Assembly: GCA_913774725.1 (NCBI GenBank)
Contig: CAJYIG010000260.1
Location: 1 to 5,320 of the forward strand
Direction of reading: 5' to 3'
DNA length: 5,320 nucleotides
DNA from: an uncultured Curtobacterium sp.
GTDB taxonomy: Bacteria > Actinomycetota > Actinomycetes > Actinomycetales > Microbacteriaceae
Below, piece by piece: positions 1 through 5,320 of the stretch (the stretch's first letter is position 1; every line of letters starts with the position of its first letter). The translations under genes were made by a program, and so were the position numbers. The notes below the pieces were generated by a model, which saw only the letters and a program-made list of their open reading frames with translations, searched no databases and was not told the origin of the DNA.

Positions 1-626
1 CGTTCTGGAACGGCATGTCGGACTCGTTCCTGGGGCTGCTCGGTCGGTACCAGTGGCCGCTCTCCCCCGTGATCGTCGACACCGCCACGGTGGTCGCGCT
101 CGCCGCCCTCGTGTGGGCCGGAGCGAGCCGGCGCGTCGACCGACGCACGATGCTCGTGGTCGGTCTGTTCCCGGTCACCGTCCTCGTCGTCGTCCTCGCC
201 CGGGACTGGGCGACCTACGTCGGGCACCTCGGGATCACCGTGACGCAGGGCCGGTTCCTGTTCCCGGCGGTCGCCGCCCTGCTGGTCGTGGAGGCGATCG
301 CCTGGCGAGGCCTGGTGGTCCGGCGAACGGTCCGGGTCCGTCTGGCCCGAGCCGTCCTGCTGGTCGCCCCGGTCGTGGCCGTCGCCGCGCTCGGCCTGCT
401 CTACTCGGCGTCCTTCGAGGGCCTCCAGTTCCGTGTCTCCGCGGCGGGCCGACAGGCGCTCTGGACCTCGCTGCCGGCCGGCCGTGGCGCCCTGGCGGTG
501 CTCGCGGGCCTCCTGGCCGTCGTGGGGCTCCCCACCGCGGTCGCCCTGTGGCGCTGGTTCGGTCGCGACGACACCGTCCGGACCGTGCCCGCTAGACTGC
601 CCGCCGACCGTCGAACCGATCACTGA
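1..626 (+). CDS. C-terminal part of a polytopic membrane protein, DUF2142-like (5' end outside window)
   Basis: The reading frame is open from the left edge (first full codon at 3) to the TGA at 624-626, giving about 207 residues. The ATG at 15 is probably internal, because the frame continues upstream of it with Phe-Trp-Asn-Gly and the region already looks like the late part of a larger protein. Counting from the Phe codon at 3, five hydrophobic stretches can be seen at about 22-41, 49-66, 83-100, 115-135 and 162-183, followed by a short charged tail. The motif QGRFLFP (about 82-88), just before a membrane segment, and the upstream SFLGLLG...W pattern resemble the C-terminal part of DUF2142 membrane proteins, which are common in actinobacterial surface-polysaccharide loci and are suspected of glycosyl transfer. 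Its job here is inferred only from that resemblance and from the rml genes 12 bases downstream. Another multi-membrane glycosyltransferase-like family is possible. Confidence 0.65.
   Translation, partial: FWNGMSDSFLGLLGRYQWPLSPVIVDTATVVALAALVWAGASRRVDRRTMLVVGLFPVTVLVVVLARDWATYVGHLGITVTQGRFLFPAVAALLVVEAIAWRGLVVRRTVRVRLARAVLLVAPVVAVAALGLLYSASFEGLQFRVSAAGRQALWTSLPAGRGALAVLAGLLAVVGLPTAVALWRWFGRDDTVRTVPARLPADRRTDH
568..598 (+). promoter_or_regulatory. Candidate promoter for rmlB
   Basis: TAGACT at 593-598 fits the actinobacterial -10 pattern TAnnnT. A weak -35-like ACGACA lies at 568-573, 19 bases upstream, which is longer than the usual 17-18. Transcription would begin near 605, leaving a leader of about 33 bases before the rmlB GTG. 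The box lies inside the end of the upstream gene and uses an AGA arginine codon (594-596), the only in-frame AGA I find in the window. That unusual codon choice is consistent with selection on the DNA sequence. The -35 is poor, so this is a candidate only. Confidence 0.35.
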
Positions 627-630
627 AGGA
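625..630 (+). promoter_or_regulatory. Ribosome binding site of rmlB
   Basis: GAAGGA lies 7 bases before the GTG at 638-640 and overlaps the TGA stop of the upstream gene. The spacing is good and decides the GTG as the start, since the resulting protein begins exactly at the expected first beta strand (MKILVTGGAG) of the Rossmann fold. Confidence 0.75.
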
Positions 631-637
631 ACAACGC

Positions 638-1624
638 GTGAAGATCCTCGTCACCGGAGGAGCCGGCTTCATCGGCTCGAACTTCGTCCGCCGTACGCTG
701 CAGGACGCCTACCCCGGCCTGGAAGGCGCCGACGTCGTCGTCTACGACGCGCTGACCTACTCGGGCAACCTCGAGAACCTCGCGCCCGTCGCGGACTCCC
801 CCCGCTACTCCTTCGTGCAGGGCGACATCACCGACGCCGCGAAGCTCGACGAGGTCGTCCCCGGCGTCGACGCGATCGTGCACTTCGCCGCCGAGTCCCA
901 CGTCGACCGCTCGGTCCGCGACTCCGGCATCTTCGTCGAGACGAACGTCGTCGGCACCCAGCGCCTGCTGGACGCCGCACTCCGCCACGGCACGGAGCGC
1001 TTCGTGCACGTGTCCACCGACGAGGTGTACGGCTCCATCAGCGAGGGCTCGTGGGCCGAGGACCGCCCGCTCGAGCCGAACTCGCCGTACTCGGCGTCGA
1101 AGGCGGGCAGCGACCTGCTCGCCCGCAGCTACCACCGCACGCACGGTCTGGACCTCTCGATCACGCGCTGCTCGAACAACTACGGGCCGTACCACTTCCC
1201 CGAGAAGGTCATCCCGCTGTTCGTCACGAACCTCATCGACGACCGCCACGTCCCGCTCTACGGCGAGGGCAACAACATCCGCGACTGGCTGCACGTCGAC
1301 GACCACACGCGCGGCATCGCCATGGTGCTCGTGAAGGGCCGAGCGGGCGAGATCTACAACATCGGTGGCGGCACCGAGCTCACCAACAAGGAGCTCACCG
1401 GCATGCTGCTCGAGGCGACCGGCAAGGACTGGTCGTACGTCGACCGCGTCCAGGACCGCCTCGGCCACGACCTGCGGTACTCCGTGGACATCTCGAAGAT
1501 CCAGGCCGAGCTCGGCTACGAGCCGCAGGTCCCGTTCGAGCAGGGTCTGGCCGACGTCGTGCAGTGGTACCGCGACAACCGCGCCTGGTGGGAGCCCCTC
1601 AAGGAGCGCGCGGCCCTCGCATGA
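638..1624 (+). CDS. rmlB: dTDP-glucose 4,6-dehydratase RmlB
   Basis: This cytoplasmic NAD-dependent enzyme of the extended short-chain dehydrogenase superfamily converts dTDP-D-glucose to dTDP-4-dehydro-6-deoxy-D-glucose, the second step towards dTDP-L-rhamnose. The product has 328 residues, normal for RmlB. The NAD-binding TGGAGFIGS is at 6-14, HFAAESHVDRS at 82-92, the catalytic Thr-Asp-Glu at 127-129 (in STDEVYG), the YxxxK pair at Tyr151 and Lys155, and the RmlB-typical NNYGPYHFPEK at 180-190. The TDE triad separates it from UDP-glucose 4-epimerases, which share the fold. The start is GTG, supported by a Shine-Dalgarno sequence and by the immediate Rossmann strand. It follows the membrane protein gene after 11 bases, and its TGA overlaps the ATG of rmlD, so the two are surely co-transcribed. 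No frameshift or missing catalytic residue is seen. Confidence 0.96.
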   Translation: MKILVTGGAGFIGSNFVRRTLQDAYPGLEGADVVVYDALTYSGNLENLAPVADSPRYSFVQGDITDAAKLDEVVPGVDAIVHFAAESHVDRSVRDSGIFVETNVVGTQRLLDAALRHGTERFVHVSTDEVYGSISEGSWAEDRPLEPNSPYSASKAGSDLLARSYHRTHGLDLSITRCSNNYGPYHFPEKVIPLFVTNLIDDRHVPLYGEGNNIRDWLHVDDHTRGIAMVLVKGRAGEIYNIGGGTELTNKELTGMLLEATGKDWSYVDRVQDRLGHDLRYSVDISKIQAELGYEPQVPFEQGLADVVQWYRDNRAWWEPLKERAALA

Positions 1625-2472
1625 CCCGCTACCTGATCACCGGCGCGGCCGGCATGCTCGGCCAGGACCTCCAGCAGGCCCTCGCCGGTCGTGACGTCAC
1701 CGCGCTCTCCCGCGCCGAGCTGGACATCACCGATCCGGAGGCGGTCACCGCGGCGGTCGCCGGCCACGACGTCGTCATCAACACCGCCGCCTACACCAAG
1801 GTGGACGACGCGGAGTCGGACGAGGCGGCCGCACACGCGGTGAACGCCCGCGGGCCCGAGGTCCTCGCCACGGCGACCGTCGCTGCGGGCGCGCGGCTCG
1901 TGCACGTGTCGACCGACTACGTCTTCGACGGCAACGGGACGTCGCCGTACGCCGAGGACGAGCCGACCGACCCGATCGGCGCCTACGGTCGCACCAAGGC
2001 GGCCGGCGAGGCCGCGGTCCGGCGGATCGCGCCGGACTCGTCGTACATCGTGCGGACCGCGTGGCTCTACGGCGCGGGTGGCCCGAACTTCGCGAAGACG
2101 ATGATCCGGCTCGCCGGGTCGCACGACACCGTCAGCGTGGTCACGGACCAGGTCGGGCAACCGACGTGGACGGGCGACCTCGCCCGACAGATCGTCGCGA
2201 TGCTCGACGCCGACGCACCGGCCGGCACCTACCACGGCACGAACGCCGGCCAGGGGTCGTGGCTCGACTTCACGAAGGCGATCTACACCGAGGTCGGGCT
2301 CGACCCGGAGCGGGTCCTGCCGACGGACAGCTCGGCGTTCGTCCGTCCTGCGCCGCGTCCCGCCTACAGCGTGCTCGGGCACGACGCCTGGCTGCGCGCC
2401 GGCATCGCACCGATGCGCGACTGGCGCGAAGCGCTCCACGCGGCGGCGGAGGCCGGTGTCCTCGACGCCTGA
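1621..2472 (+). CDS. rmlD: dTDP-4-dehydrorhamnose reductase RmlD
   Basis: RmlD makes the last step of dTDP-L-rhamnose synthesis, the NAD(P)H-dependent reduction of dTDP-4-dehydro-L-rhamnose, in the cytoplasm. The 283-residue product is of usual length. It shows the nucleotide-binding TGAAGMLGQDL at 7-17, NTAAYTKVDDAE at 54-65, STDYVFDG at 97-104, the catalytic Tyr122 and Lys126 of YxxxK, RTAWLYG at 145-151, DQVGQPT at 176-182, and RPAYSVL at 246-252, all characteristic of the family. It starts at an ATG whose last two bases, with the next A, form the rmlB stop (ATGA). The nearest purine-rich site, AAGGAG at 1601-1606, is 14 bases away, rather far, so translation probably depends partly on coupling to rmlB. 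It is a stand-alone reductase, with no sign of the RmlC epimerase domain that some bacteria fuse to it, so the 3,5-epimerase must be encoded elsewhere. Confidence 0.95.
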   Translation: MTRYLITGAAGMLGQDLQQALAGRDVTALSRAELDITDPEAVTAAVAGHDVVINTAAYTKVDDAESDEAAAHAVNARGPEVLATATVAAGARLVHVSTDYVFDGNGTSPYAEDEPTDPIGAYGRTKAAGEAAVRRIAPDSSYIVRTAWLYGAGGPNFAKTMIRLAGSHDTVSVVTDQVGQPTWTGDLARQIVAMLDADAPAGTYHGTNAGQGSWLDFTKAIYTEVGLDPERVLPTDSSAFVRPAPRPAYSVLGHDAWLRAGIAPMRDWREALHAAAEAGVLDA

Positions 2473-3460
2473 GCCGGCCGCCGGTGGGACCCCGGGACGC
2501 CGTGCCCGGATCCTCACCGCGGTGAAGTGGAGCGCGGCCGCACTCGCGGTCGCGCTCCTCGTCGTCGGGGTCGTCCGACAGTGGGACGCCGTCGCCCGTG
2601 CCGTCGCCGGGCTCTCCGTCGGGGCCGTGGCGATCGCCCTCGCCGCGACCGCCGTCGCCCTGGTGGCCAACATGGCGTCCTGGCGCGCGATGACCACGGC
2701 GACCGGGACACGGCTGCCCGTGACCGCGGCGTCGTCGGTGTTCTTCGTCGGGCAGCTCGGCAAGTACCTTCCCGGCGGGGTCTGGTCGATCGCCGCCCAG
2801 GCGGAACTGGGCCGAGCGTACGGTCTCCCCCGCGCGACGAGCGCGGTCGCTGCGCTCGCGTCCATGGTCGTCAGCATGGTCACGGCCGCCCTGGTGGGCA
2901 TCGTCGGGTTGCTCGTCGGGGCCCCCGACGGTCTCACGACGTTCTGGTGGCTCGCGATCGTGGCGGTGGTCGGCCTCGCCACCCTGGCACCACCGGTGCT
3001 CACGCGGCTGATCGTGCTCGCGATGCGGCTGCTCCGTCGTCCACCGCAGGTCGTCGCGCTCACCTGGAGCGGGACCCTCGCATCGGTGGGGTGGTCGACG
3101 GCGATGTGGCTCGCCTACGGCCTGCAGGCGACGACGATCCTGCGCGCGTTCGGTGCGGACGGCCCGACGGTGCCCCCGCTCGCCACCGGTGCGTACGCCG
3201 TCGCCTGGCTGGTCGGGTTCCTGGTCGTCGTCGCCCCGGCCGGCCTCGGAGCGCGCGAGGGCGTCCTCGTCCTGCTCCTCGGCCCCGTCGCCGGCGTGCC
3301 CGGCGCCCTGGCCCTCGCGGTGGTCAGTCGCGCGATGATGACCCTCGGCGACGTCGTCCTCGCCGCCGTCGGAGCGGCCCTGGCGGTCCGACACCGTCGT
3401 CGCGGCGGTCGTCGCAGCGGACGCGGCGGCGCAGCGGGATCTCCCGAGCGCCCCTGGTAG
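2456..3460 (+). CDS. Flippase-like integral membrane protein, lysylphosphatidylglycerol synthase TM-domain family (no synthase domain)
   Basis: The 334-residue product is largely hydrophobic, with membrane segments roughly at 25-41, 55-76, 131-155, 164-185, 206-224, 243-263, 268-290 and 296-312, a basic proline-rich N-terminus and an Arg/Gly-rich tail (313-334). The signature GQLGKYLPGGVW at 99-110 and the APAGLGAREG motif at 260-269 are typical of the family named after the membrane half of MprF (LPG_synthase_TM, also UPF0104/YbhN-like). The aminoacyl-transferring C-terminal domain of MprF is absent, so the name does not imply lysylphosphatidylglycerol synthesis. The MprF half moves a lipid across the membrane, so a lipid or lipid-linked sugar translocator is a reasonable inference for a protein in an rml operon. 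The chosen GTG start overlaps rmlD by 17 bases. GGAGG at 2448-2452 is only 3 bases from it. A second in-frame GTG at 2522 would begin just before the first membrane segment but has no ribosome binding site. Confidence 0.85.
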   Translation: MSSTPEPAAGGTPGRRARILTAVKWSAAALAVALLVVGVVRQWDAVARAVAGLSVGAVAIALAATAVALVANMASWRAMTTATGTRLPVTAASSVFFVGQLGKYLPGGVWSIAAQAELGRAYGLPRATSAVAALASMVVSMVTAALVGIVGLLVGAPDGLTTFWWLAIVAVVGLATLAPPVLTRLIVLAMRLLRRPPQVVALTWSGTLASVGWSTAMWLAYGLQATTILRAFGADGPTVPPLATGAYAVAWLVGFLVVVAPAGLGAREGVLVLLLGPVAGVPGALALAVVSRAMMTLGDVVLAAVGAALAVRHRRRGGRRSGRGGAAGSPERPW

Positions 3461-3463
3461 TGT
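3458..3463 (+). promoter_or_regulatory. Candidate -10 box upstream of the glycosyltransferase gene
   Basis: TAGTGT fits TAnnnT and uses the TAG stop codon of the preceding gene as its first three bases. It is 52 bases before the ATG at 3516. I see no acceptable -35 hexamer 16-19 bases upstream, so it is weak. If used, transcription would start at about 3470, immediately before the palindrome at 3473-3484. Confidence 0.25.
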
Positions 3464-3472
3464 CACGCCGGT

Positions 3473-3484
3473 ACTGCGCGCAGT
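3473..3484. repeat. Perfect 12-base palindrome in the glycosyltransferase leader
   Basis: ACTGCGCGCAGT is identical to its own reverse complement. Allowing one U-G pair it extends to a 16-base inverted repeat at 3471-3486. It lies in the 55-base gap between two genes, just downstream of a candidate -10 box and 16 bases before the Shine-Dalgarno sequence. It could be an operator half-site pair, but it may be chance in GC-rich DNA. No T-run follows it, so it is not an intrinsic terminator. Confidence 0.5.
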
Positions 3485-3500
3485 GCCGCACCACCGACCC

Positions 3501-3506
3501 GAGGAG
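3501..3506 (+). promoter_or_regulatory. Ribosome binding site deciding the glycosyltransferase start
   Basis: GAGGAG lies 9 bases before the ATG at 3516. It selects this ATG over an in-frame GTG at 3483, which would add 11 hydrophilic residues, has no upstream Shine-Dalgarno sequence and falls inside the palindrome. Confidence 0.75.
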
Positions 3507-3515
3507 CCCGACCGC

Positions 3516-4658
3516 ATGACCACTCTCCGCGTCGTCGTGGACCAGGTGATCGCGCCCGTCCCGGGTGGGATCGGCCGCTACGCGGAGGAGCTCACCCGGA
3601 AGCTCGTCGACACGGCGCCCGCTGGCTGCGACGTGGAGGGCATCGTCTCCGCCGCTCCGCGCGCCGACGTCGACCACCTGCGCACGCTGCTCCCGGGGCT
3701 CGCCGGCATCGACCGCCTCGCCCTGCCCCGGCGTGAGCTCGCCGTGGCGTGGCAGGGCGGCCTCGCGCACGGCGCATCGCGCGGCATGGTGCACGCGCCG
3801 AGCGTGCTCGCACCCCTCGTCAAGCACGACCGGTTCCAAGAGCCGGGGCGGCAGACCGTCGTGACGGTGCACGACACCGTCCCGTGGACCCACCCCGAGA
3901 CCCTGACGCCGCGCGGTGTGCACTTCCACCGGGCCATGGTGAAGCGTGCGTGGAAGCACGCAGACGCCGTCGTCGTCCCGACCCACGCGGTCGCGGGACA
4001 GCTCGACGAGATCCACCGCTTCGGCGACCGGCTGCGGGTGATCGGTGGCGCCCCGACCGGTCGCCTCCGGGTCCCCGTCGACGCCGACCACCGCGCCGAG
4101 CGCCTGGGGCTCCCCCCGCGCTACGTGCTCGCCGTGGGGACGCTCGAACCCCGGAAGGGGCTCCGTCACCTCATCGAGGCGATGGCGCACCCCGACGCGC
4201 CGCAGGACGTCCCGCTGGTCATCGCCGGGCCGGACGGCTGGGGCGACGTCGACGTCTTCGGGACCGCCGAACGTGCGGGGCTCTCGGCCGAGCGGGTCAA
4301 GGTGCTGGGCCGCGTCGACGACGCCGACCTCGCGGTCGTGTACGACCGAGCGACGGTGTTCGTCTTCCCGAGCCTCGCCGAGGGGTTCGGTCTGCCGGTG
4401 ATCGAGGCGATGAGCCTCGGCACCCCCGTGATCCACTCGGACGACGCCGCGGTCAGCGAGGTCGCTGCGGACGCCGGTGTCGTCGTGGCGCGGGACCCGC
4501 GGGACTCGTACCCCGAGCGTCTCGCCCAGGCGGTCTACCAGGTGACCGCCGATCCGCTGCTCGCCGGCCAACTCGCCGTCGCCGGTCCGGACCGCGCCCG
4601 GATGTTCGACTGGCGCGACTCGGCACTCGAGACCTGGCAGCTGCACGCCGACCTCTGA
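3516..4658 (+). CDS. Family 4 glycosyltransferase (GT-B fold, MtfB-like)
   Basis: This 380-residue protein should transfer a sugar from a nucleotide donor, retaining the anomeric configuration, probably to a growing glycan or lipid-linked acceptor at the inner face of the membrane. The N-terminal acceptor domain begins with a beta strand and the Gly-rich GGIGRYAEEL (17-26), and has VTVHDTVPWTHPE at 116-128, where the His-Asp pair is typical. The C-terminal donor domain has GTLEPRKGL at 208-216, whose Arg-Lys contacts the donor phosphates, and PSLAEGFGLPVIEAM at 285-299 with the EX7E pair Glu289 and Glu297. The closing FDWRDSALETW (364-374) also matches this family. It has no signal peptide or membrane segment. 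The pattern resembles mannosyl- and rhamnosyltransferases of polysaccharide loci. The rml genes upstream make dTDP-rhamnose a possible donor, but the sequence alone cannot settle donor, acceptor or linkage. It lies 55 bases after the flippase-like gene, so it may be in the same operon or have its own promoter. Confidence 0.92.
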   Translation: MTTLRVVVDQVIAPVPGGIGRYAEELTRKLVDTAPAGCDVEGIVSAAPRADVDHLRTLLPGLAGIDRLALPRRELAVAWQGGLAHGASRGMVHAPSVLAPLVKHDRFQEPGRQTVVTVHDTVPWTHPETLTPRGVHFHRAMVKRAWKHADAVVVPTHAVAGQLDEIHRFGDRLRVIGGAPTGRLRVPVDADHRAERLGLPPRYVLAVGTLEPRKGLRHLIEAMAHPDAPQDVPLVIAGPDGWGDVDVFGTAERAGLSAERVKVLGRVDDADLAVVYDRATVFVFPSLAEGFGLPVIEAMSLGTPVIHSDDAAVSEVAADAGVVVARDPRDSYPERLAQAVYQVTADPLLAGQLAVAGPDRARMFDWRDSALETWQLHADL

Positions 4659-4762
4659 GCCACAGGAGCAACAGCCACCCGGACGGTCACGGTCGTGCAC
4701 CGATGCGCCGACCCACCGACGTGCACGCGGCGCAGCCCCGGGACGACTGCCATCATCGACCC
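4659..4762. other. 104-base intergenic region between glycosyltransferase and lipoprotein genes
   Basis: This gap contains no gene I can support. CGTGCAC occurs at 4694-4700 and again at 4720-4726. Since GTGCAC is self-complementary, the two copies are both direct and inverted repeats 26 bases apart. No strong GC hairpin followed by Ts is present, so no intrinsic terminator is called for the upstream operon. The right end carries a candidate promoter for the lipoprotein gene. Confidence 0.5.
4748..4756 (+). promoter_or_regulatory. Candidate extended -10 giving a leaderless lipoprotein transcript
   Basis: CATCAT at 4751-4756 matches 4 of 6 bases of TATAAT and is preceded by TGC, an extended -10-like TGn (4748-4750). 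It ends 6 bases before the ATG at 4763, so transcription would begin at or next to the start codon. There is no Shine-Dalgarno sequence before that ATG, which fits a leaderless mRNA, a common arrangement in actinobacteria. No convincing -35 was seen. Confidence 0.4.
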
Positions 4763-5320
4763 ATGTCGCGTCGTCCCGCTCCGGTCCTCATCGCCTCGAT
4801 CGCCCTCGCCGTCGGTCTCACGACGACCCTGGCTGCGTGCTCCGGCGAGGACACCGGCCCGGACGCCTCCCGTACCCCGTCCGGTCCCTCGTCGAGCAGC
4901 AGCGCGAGCGGCGGCACGGGTGACGACGGCACCGTCCCGACCGACGACGGCACCGCGAGCGGCACCGGCAACGGCAGTGGCGTCGACCAGCCGGAGGACG
5001 TCGACTTCGGCAACATCGCCGCGCAGGGCACCGCCGCCGCCGGCGGCGGCACCGTCGTCTCGATCGCCGGCTCCGGCGACTCGTGGACGGTCGTCGTCGC
5101 AGGACCGGACGGCTCCCAGACGCAGTCCGTCGTGTCGGCGACCCTGGACCGCGTGACGTCCGGTCCGTTCCCCGAGCAGGTGGACGCAGCGACCCAGGCC
5201 ACCACGACCGCGCGGACCGCTGCGCTGCAGACCACCGCGGCGAGCGCCGCTGCCGCAGCGATGACGGCGGTCGGAGGCGGGCAGCTCGCGTCCCTCGTCC
5301 TCGGTGGCACGTCCTCCGCG
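4763..5320 (+). CDS. Secreted lipoprotein with PepSY-like repeats (3' end outside window)
   Basis: The frame is open from the ATG to the right edge, giving 186 residues without a stop. The N-terminus is a lipoprotein signal peptide: Arg3-Arg4, a hydrophobic core at about 8-23, and the lipobox LAAC with the lipidated Cys26. Residues 27-77 form a low-complexity linker of Ser, Thr, Gly and Asp, as in surface-anchored actinobacterial lipoproteins. Residues 85-131 (TAAAGGGTVVSI, then SWTVVV and PDGSQ) resemble a divergent PepSY unit, in which a short helix leads to a strand, a Trp-Glu-Val-like strand and an acidic-Gly turn. Residues 162-186 (TAVGGGQLASL) repeat the opening of that pattern and are cut by the window edge. 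PepSY domains are thought to inhibit or modulate proteases, but no substrate can be named. In-frame starts at 4703 (ATG) and 4721 (GTG) would lengthen the signal peptide unusually, so 4763 is preferred. It is probably transcribed separately from the glycan genes. Confidence 0.8.
   Translation, partial: MSRRPAPVLIASIALAVGLTTTLAACSGEDTGPDASRTPSGPSSSSSASGGTGDDGTVPTDDGTASGTGNGSGVDQPEDVDFGNIAAQGTAAAGGGTVVSIAGSGDSWTVVVAGPDGSQTQSVVSATLDRVTSGPFPEQVDAATQATTTARTAALQTTAASAAAAAMTAVGGGQLASLVLGGTSSA
4922..4955 (+). repeat. Short direct repeat encoding the DDGT linker units
   Basis: The 13-base sequence GACGACGGCACCG occurs at 4922-4934 and 4943-4955, encoding two Asp-Asp-Gly-Thr units 7 residues apart in the lipoprotein linker. 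Such repeats can expand or shrink by slippage or recombination, so linker length may vary among strains. Confidence 0.6.

Noticed and set aside
620..1468. Antisense open frame of 282 codons opposite rmlB
   Set aside because: It is the mirror of the well-conserved rmlB codons and shows repetitive Val/Asp/Arg content without motifs.
433..1620. Long + strand frame continuing upstream of the rmlD start
   Set aside because: The upstream 396 codons are the out-of-frame reading of the DUF2142-like gene and rmlB. Only the part from 1621 has RmlD motifs, starting at the expected Rossmann strand.
1516..3063. Long antisense open frame of 515 codons across rmlD and the flippase-like gene
   Set aside because: Very GC-rich DNA has few stops on the opposite strand. 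The predicted protein is Arg/Gly/Ala/Asp-rich with no motif, and the + strand genes there have clear family signatures.
3483..3515. Earlier GTG start for the glycosyltransferase
   Set aside because: No ribosome site precedes it and the added residues are hydrophilic and atypical. The ATG at 3516 has GAGGAG at good spacing and the normal family N-terminus.
2527..3519. 330-codon + strand frame overlapping the flippase-like gene
   Set aside because: It reads as an Arg/Gly/Pro-rich shadow with no hydrophobic pattern, while the other frame gives a coherent membrane protein with family motifs.
3324..4700. Antisense open frame of 458 codons opposite the glycosyltransferase
   Set aside because: Its composition (His, Asp, Arg, Gly, Val) is typical of the reverse of a GC-rich gene. 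It has no recognisable domain and no credible ribosome site.
4690..4702. Possible hairpin CGGT...ACCG after the glycosyltransferase gene as a terminator
   Set aside because: The stem has only 4 pairs and no run of Ts follows, so it is not a credible intrinsic terminator.
4695..5156. 153-codon + strand frame starting at GTG 4695
   Set aside because: It is Ser/Pro/Arg/Thr-rich without motifs and overlaps the lipoprotein in another frame. The AGGAG at 4664-4668 is 26 bases from its start.

Overview
The window is very GC-rich, compact and coded entirely on the + strand. Codons end almost always in G or C, two starts are GTG, and genes overlap or nearly touch. This points to a high-GC actinobacterium. 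A Microbacteriaceae member such as a Curtobacterium-like organism is a plausible guess from overall style, but nothing here proves the genus.

Layout. (1) Positions 1-626: the C-terminal part of a polytopic membrane protein resembling the DUF2142 family, cut by the left edge. (2) Positions 638-1624: rmlB, dTDP-glucose 4,6-dehydratase. (3) Positions 1621-2472: rmlD, dTDP-4-dehydrorhamnose reductase, sharing an ATGA stop/start with rmlB. (4) Positions 2456-3460: a polytopic protein of the lysylphosphatidylglycerol-synthase transmembrane (flippase-like) family without the synthase domain, overlapping rmlD by 17 bases. (5) Positions 3516-4658: a GT-B fold family 4 glycosyltransferase. (6) From 4763 past the right edge: a secreted lipoprotein with a low-complexity Ser/Thr/Gly/Asp linker and what look like two PepSY-like repeats.

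Genes 2-5 read as part of a cell-surface polysaccharide or glycolipid locus. RmlB and RmlD carry out two of the four steps to dTDP-L-rhamnose. The glycosyltransferase could use that or another nucleotide sugar on a lipid-linked acceptor. The DUF2142-like and flippase-like membrane proteins fit handling of lipid-linked sugars at the membrane. The rmlA and rmlC partners are not in the window. The lipoprotein seems to be a separate unit with its own, possibly leaderless, promoter.

This is mostly a recognisable surface-glycan locus. I did not find a convincing previously undescribed system. The points most worth a second look are a perfect 12-base palindrome in the glycosyltransferase leader, a candidate -10 box formed around the only in-frame AGA codon, the tight rmlB-rmlD-flippase overlap chain, and the PepSY-like lipoprotein. 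No RNA genes, mobile elements, CRISPR arrays or clear intrinsic terminators were seen.
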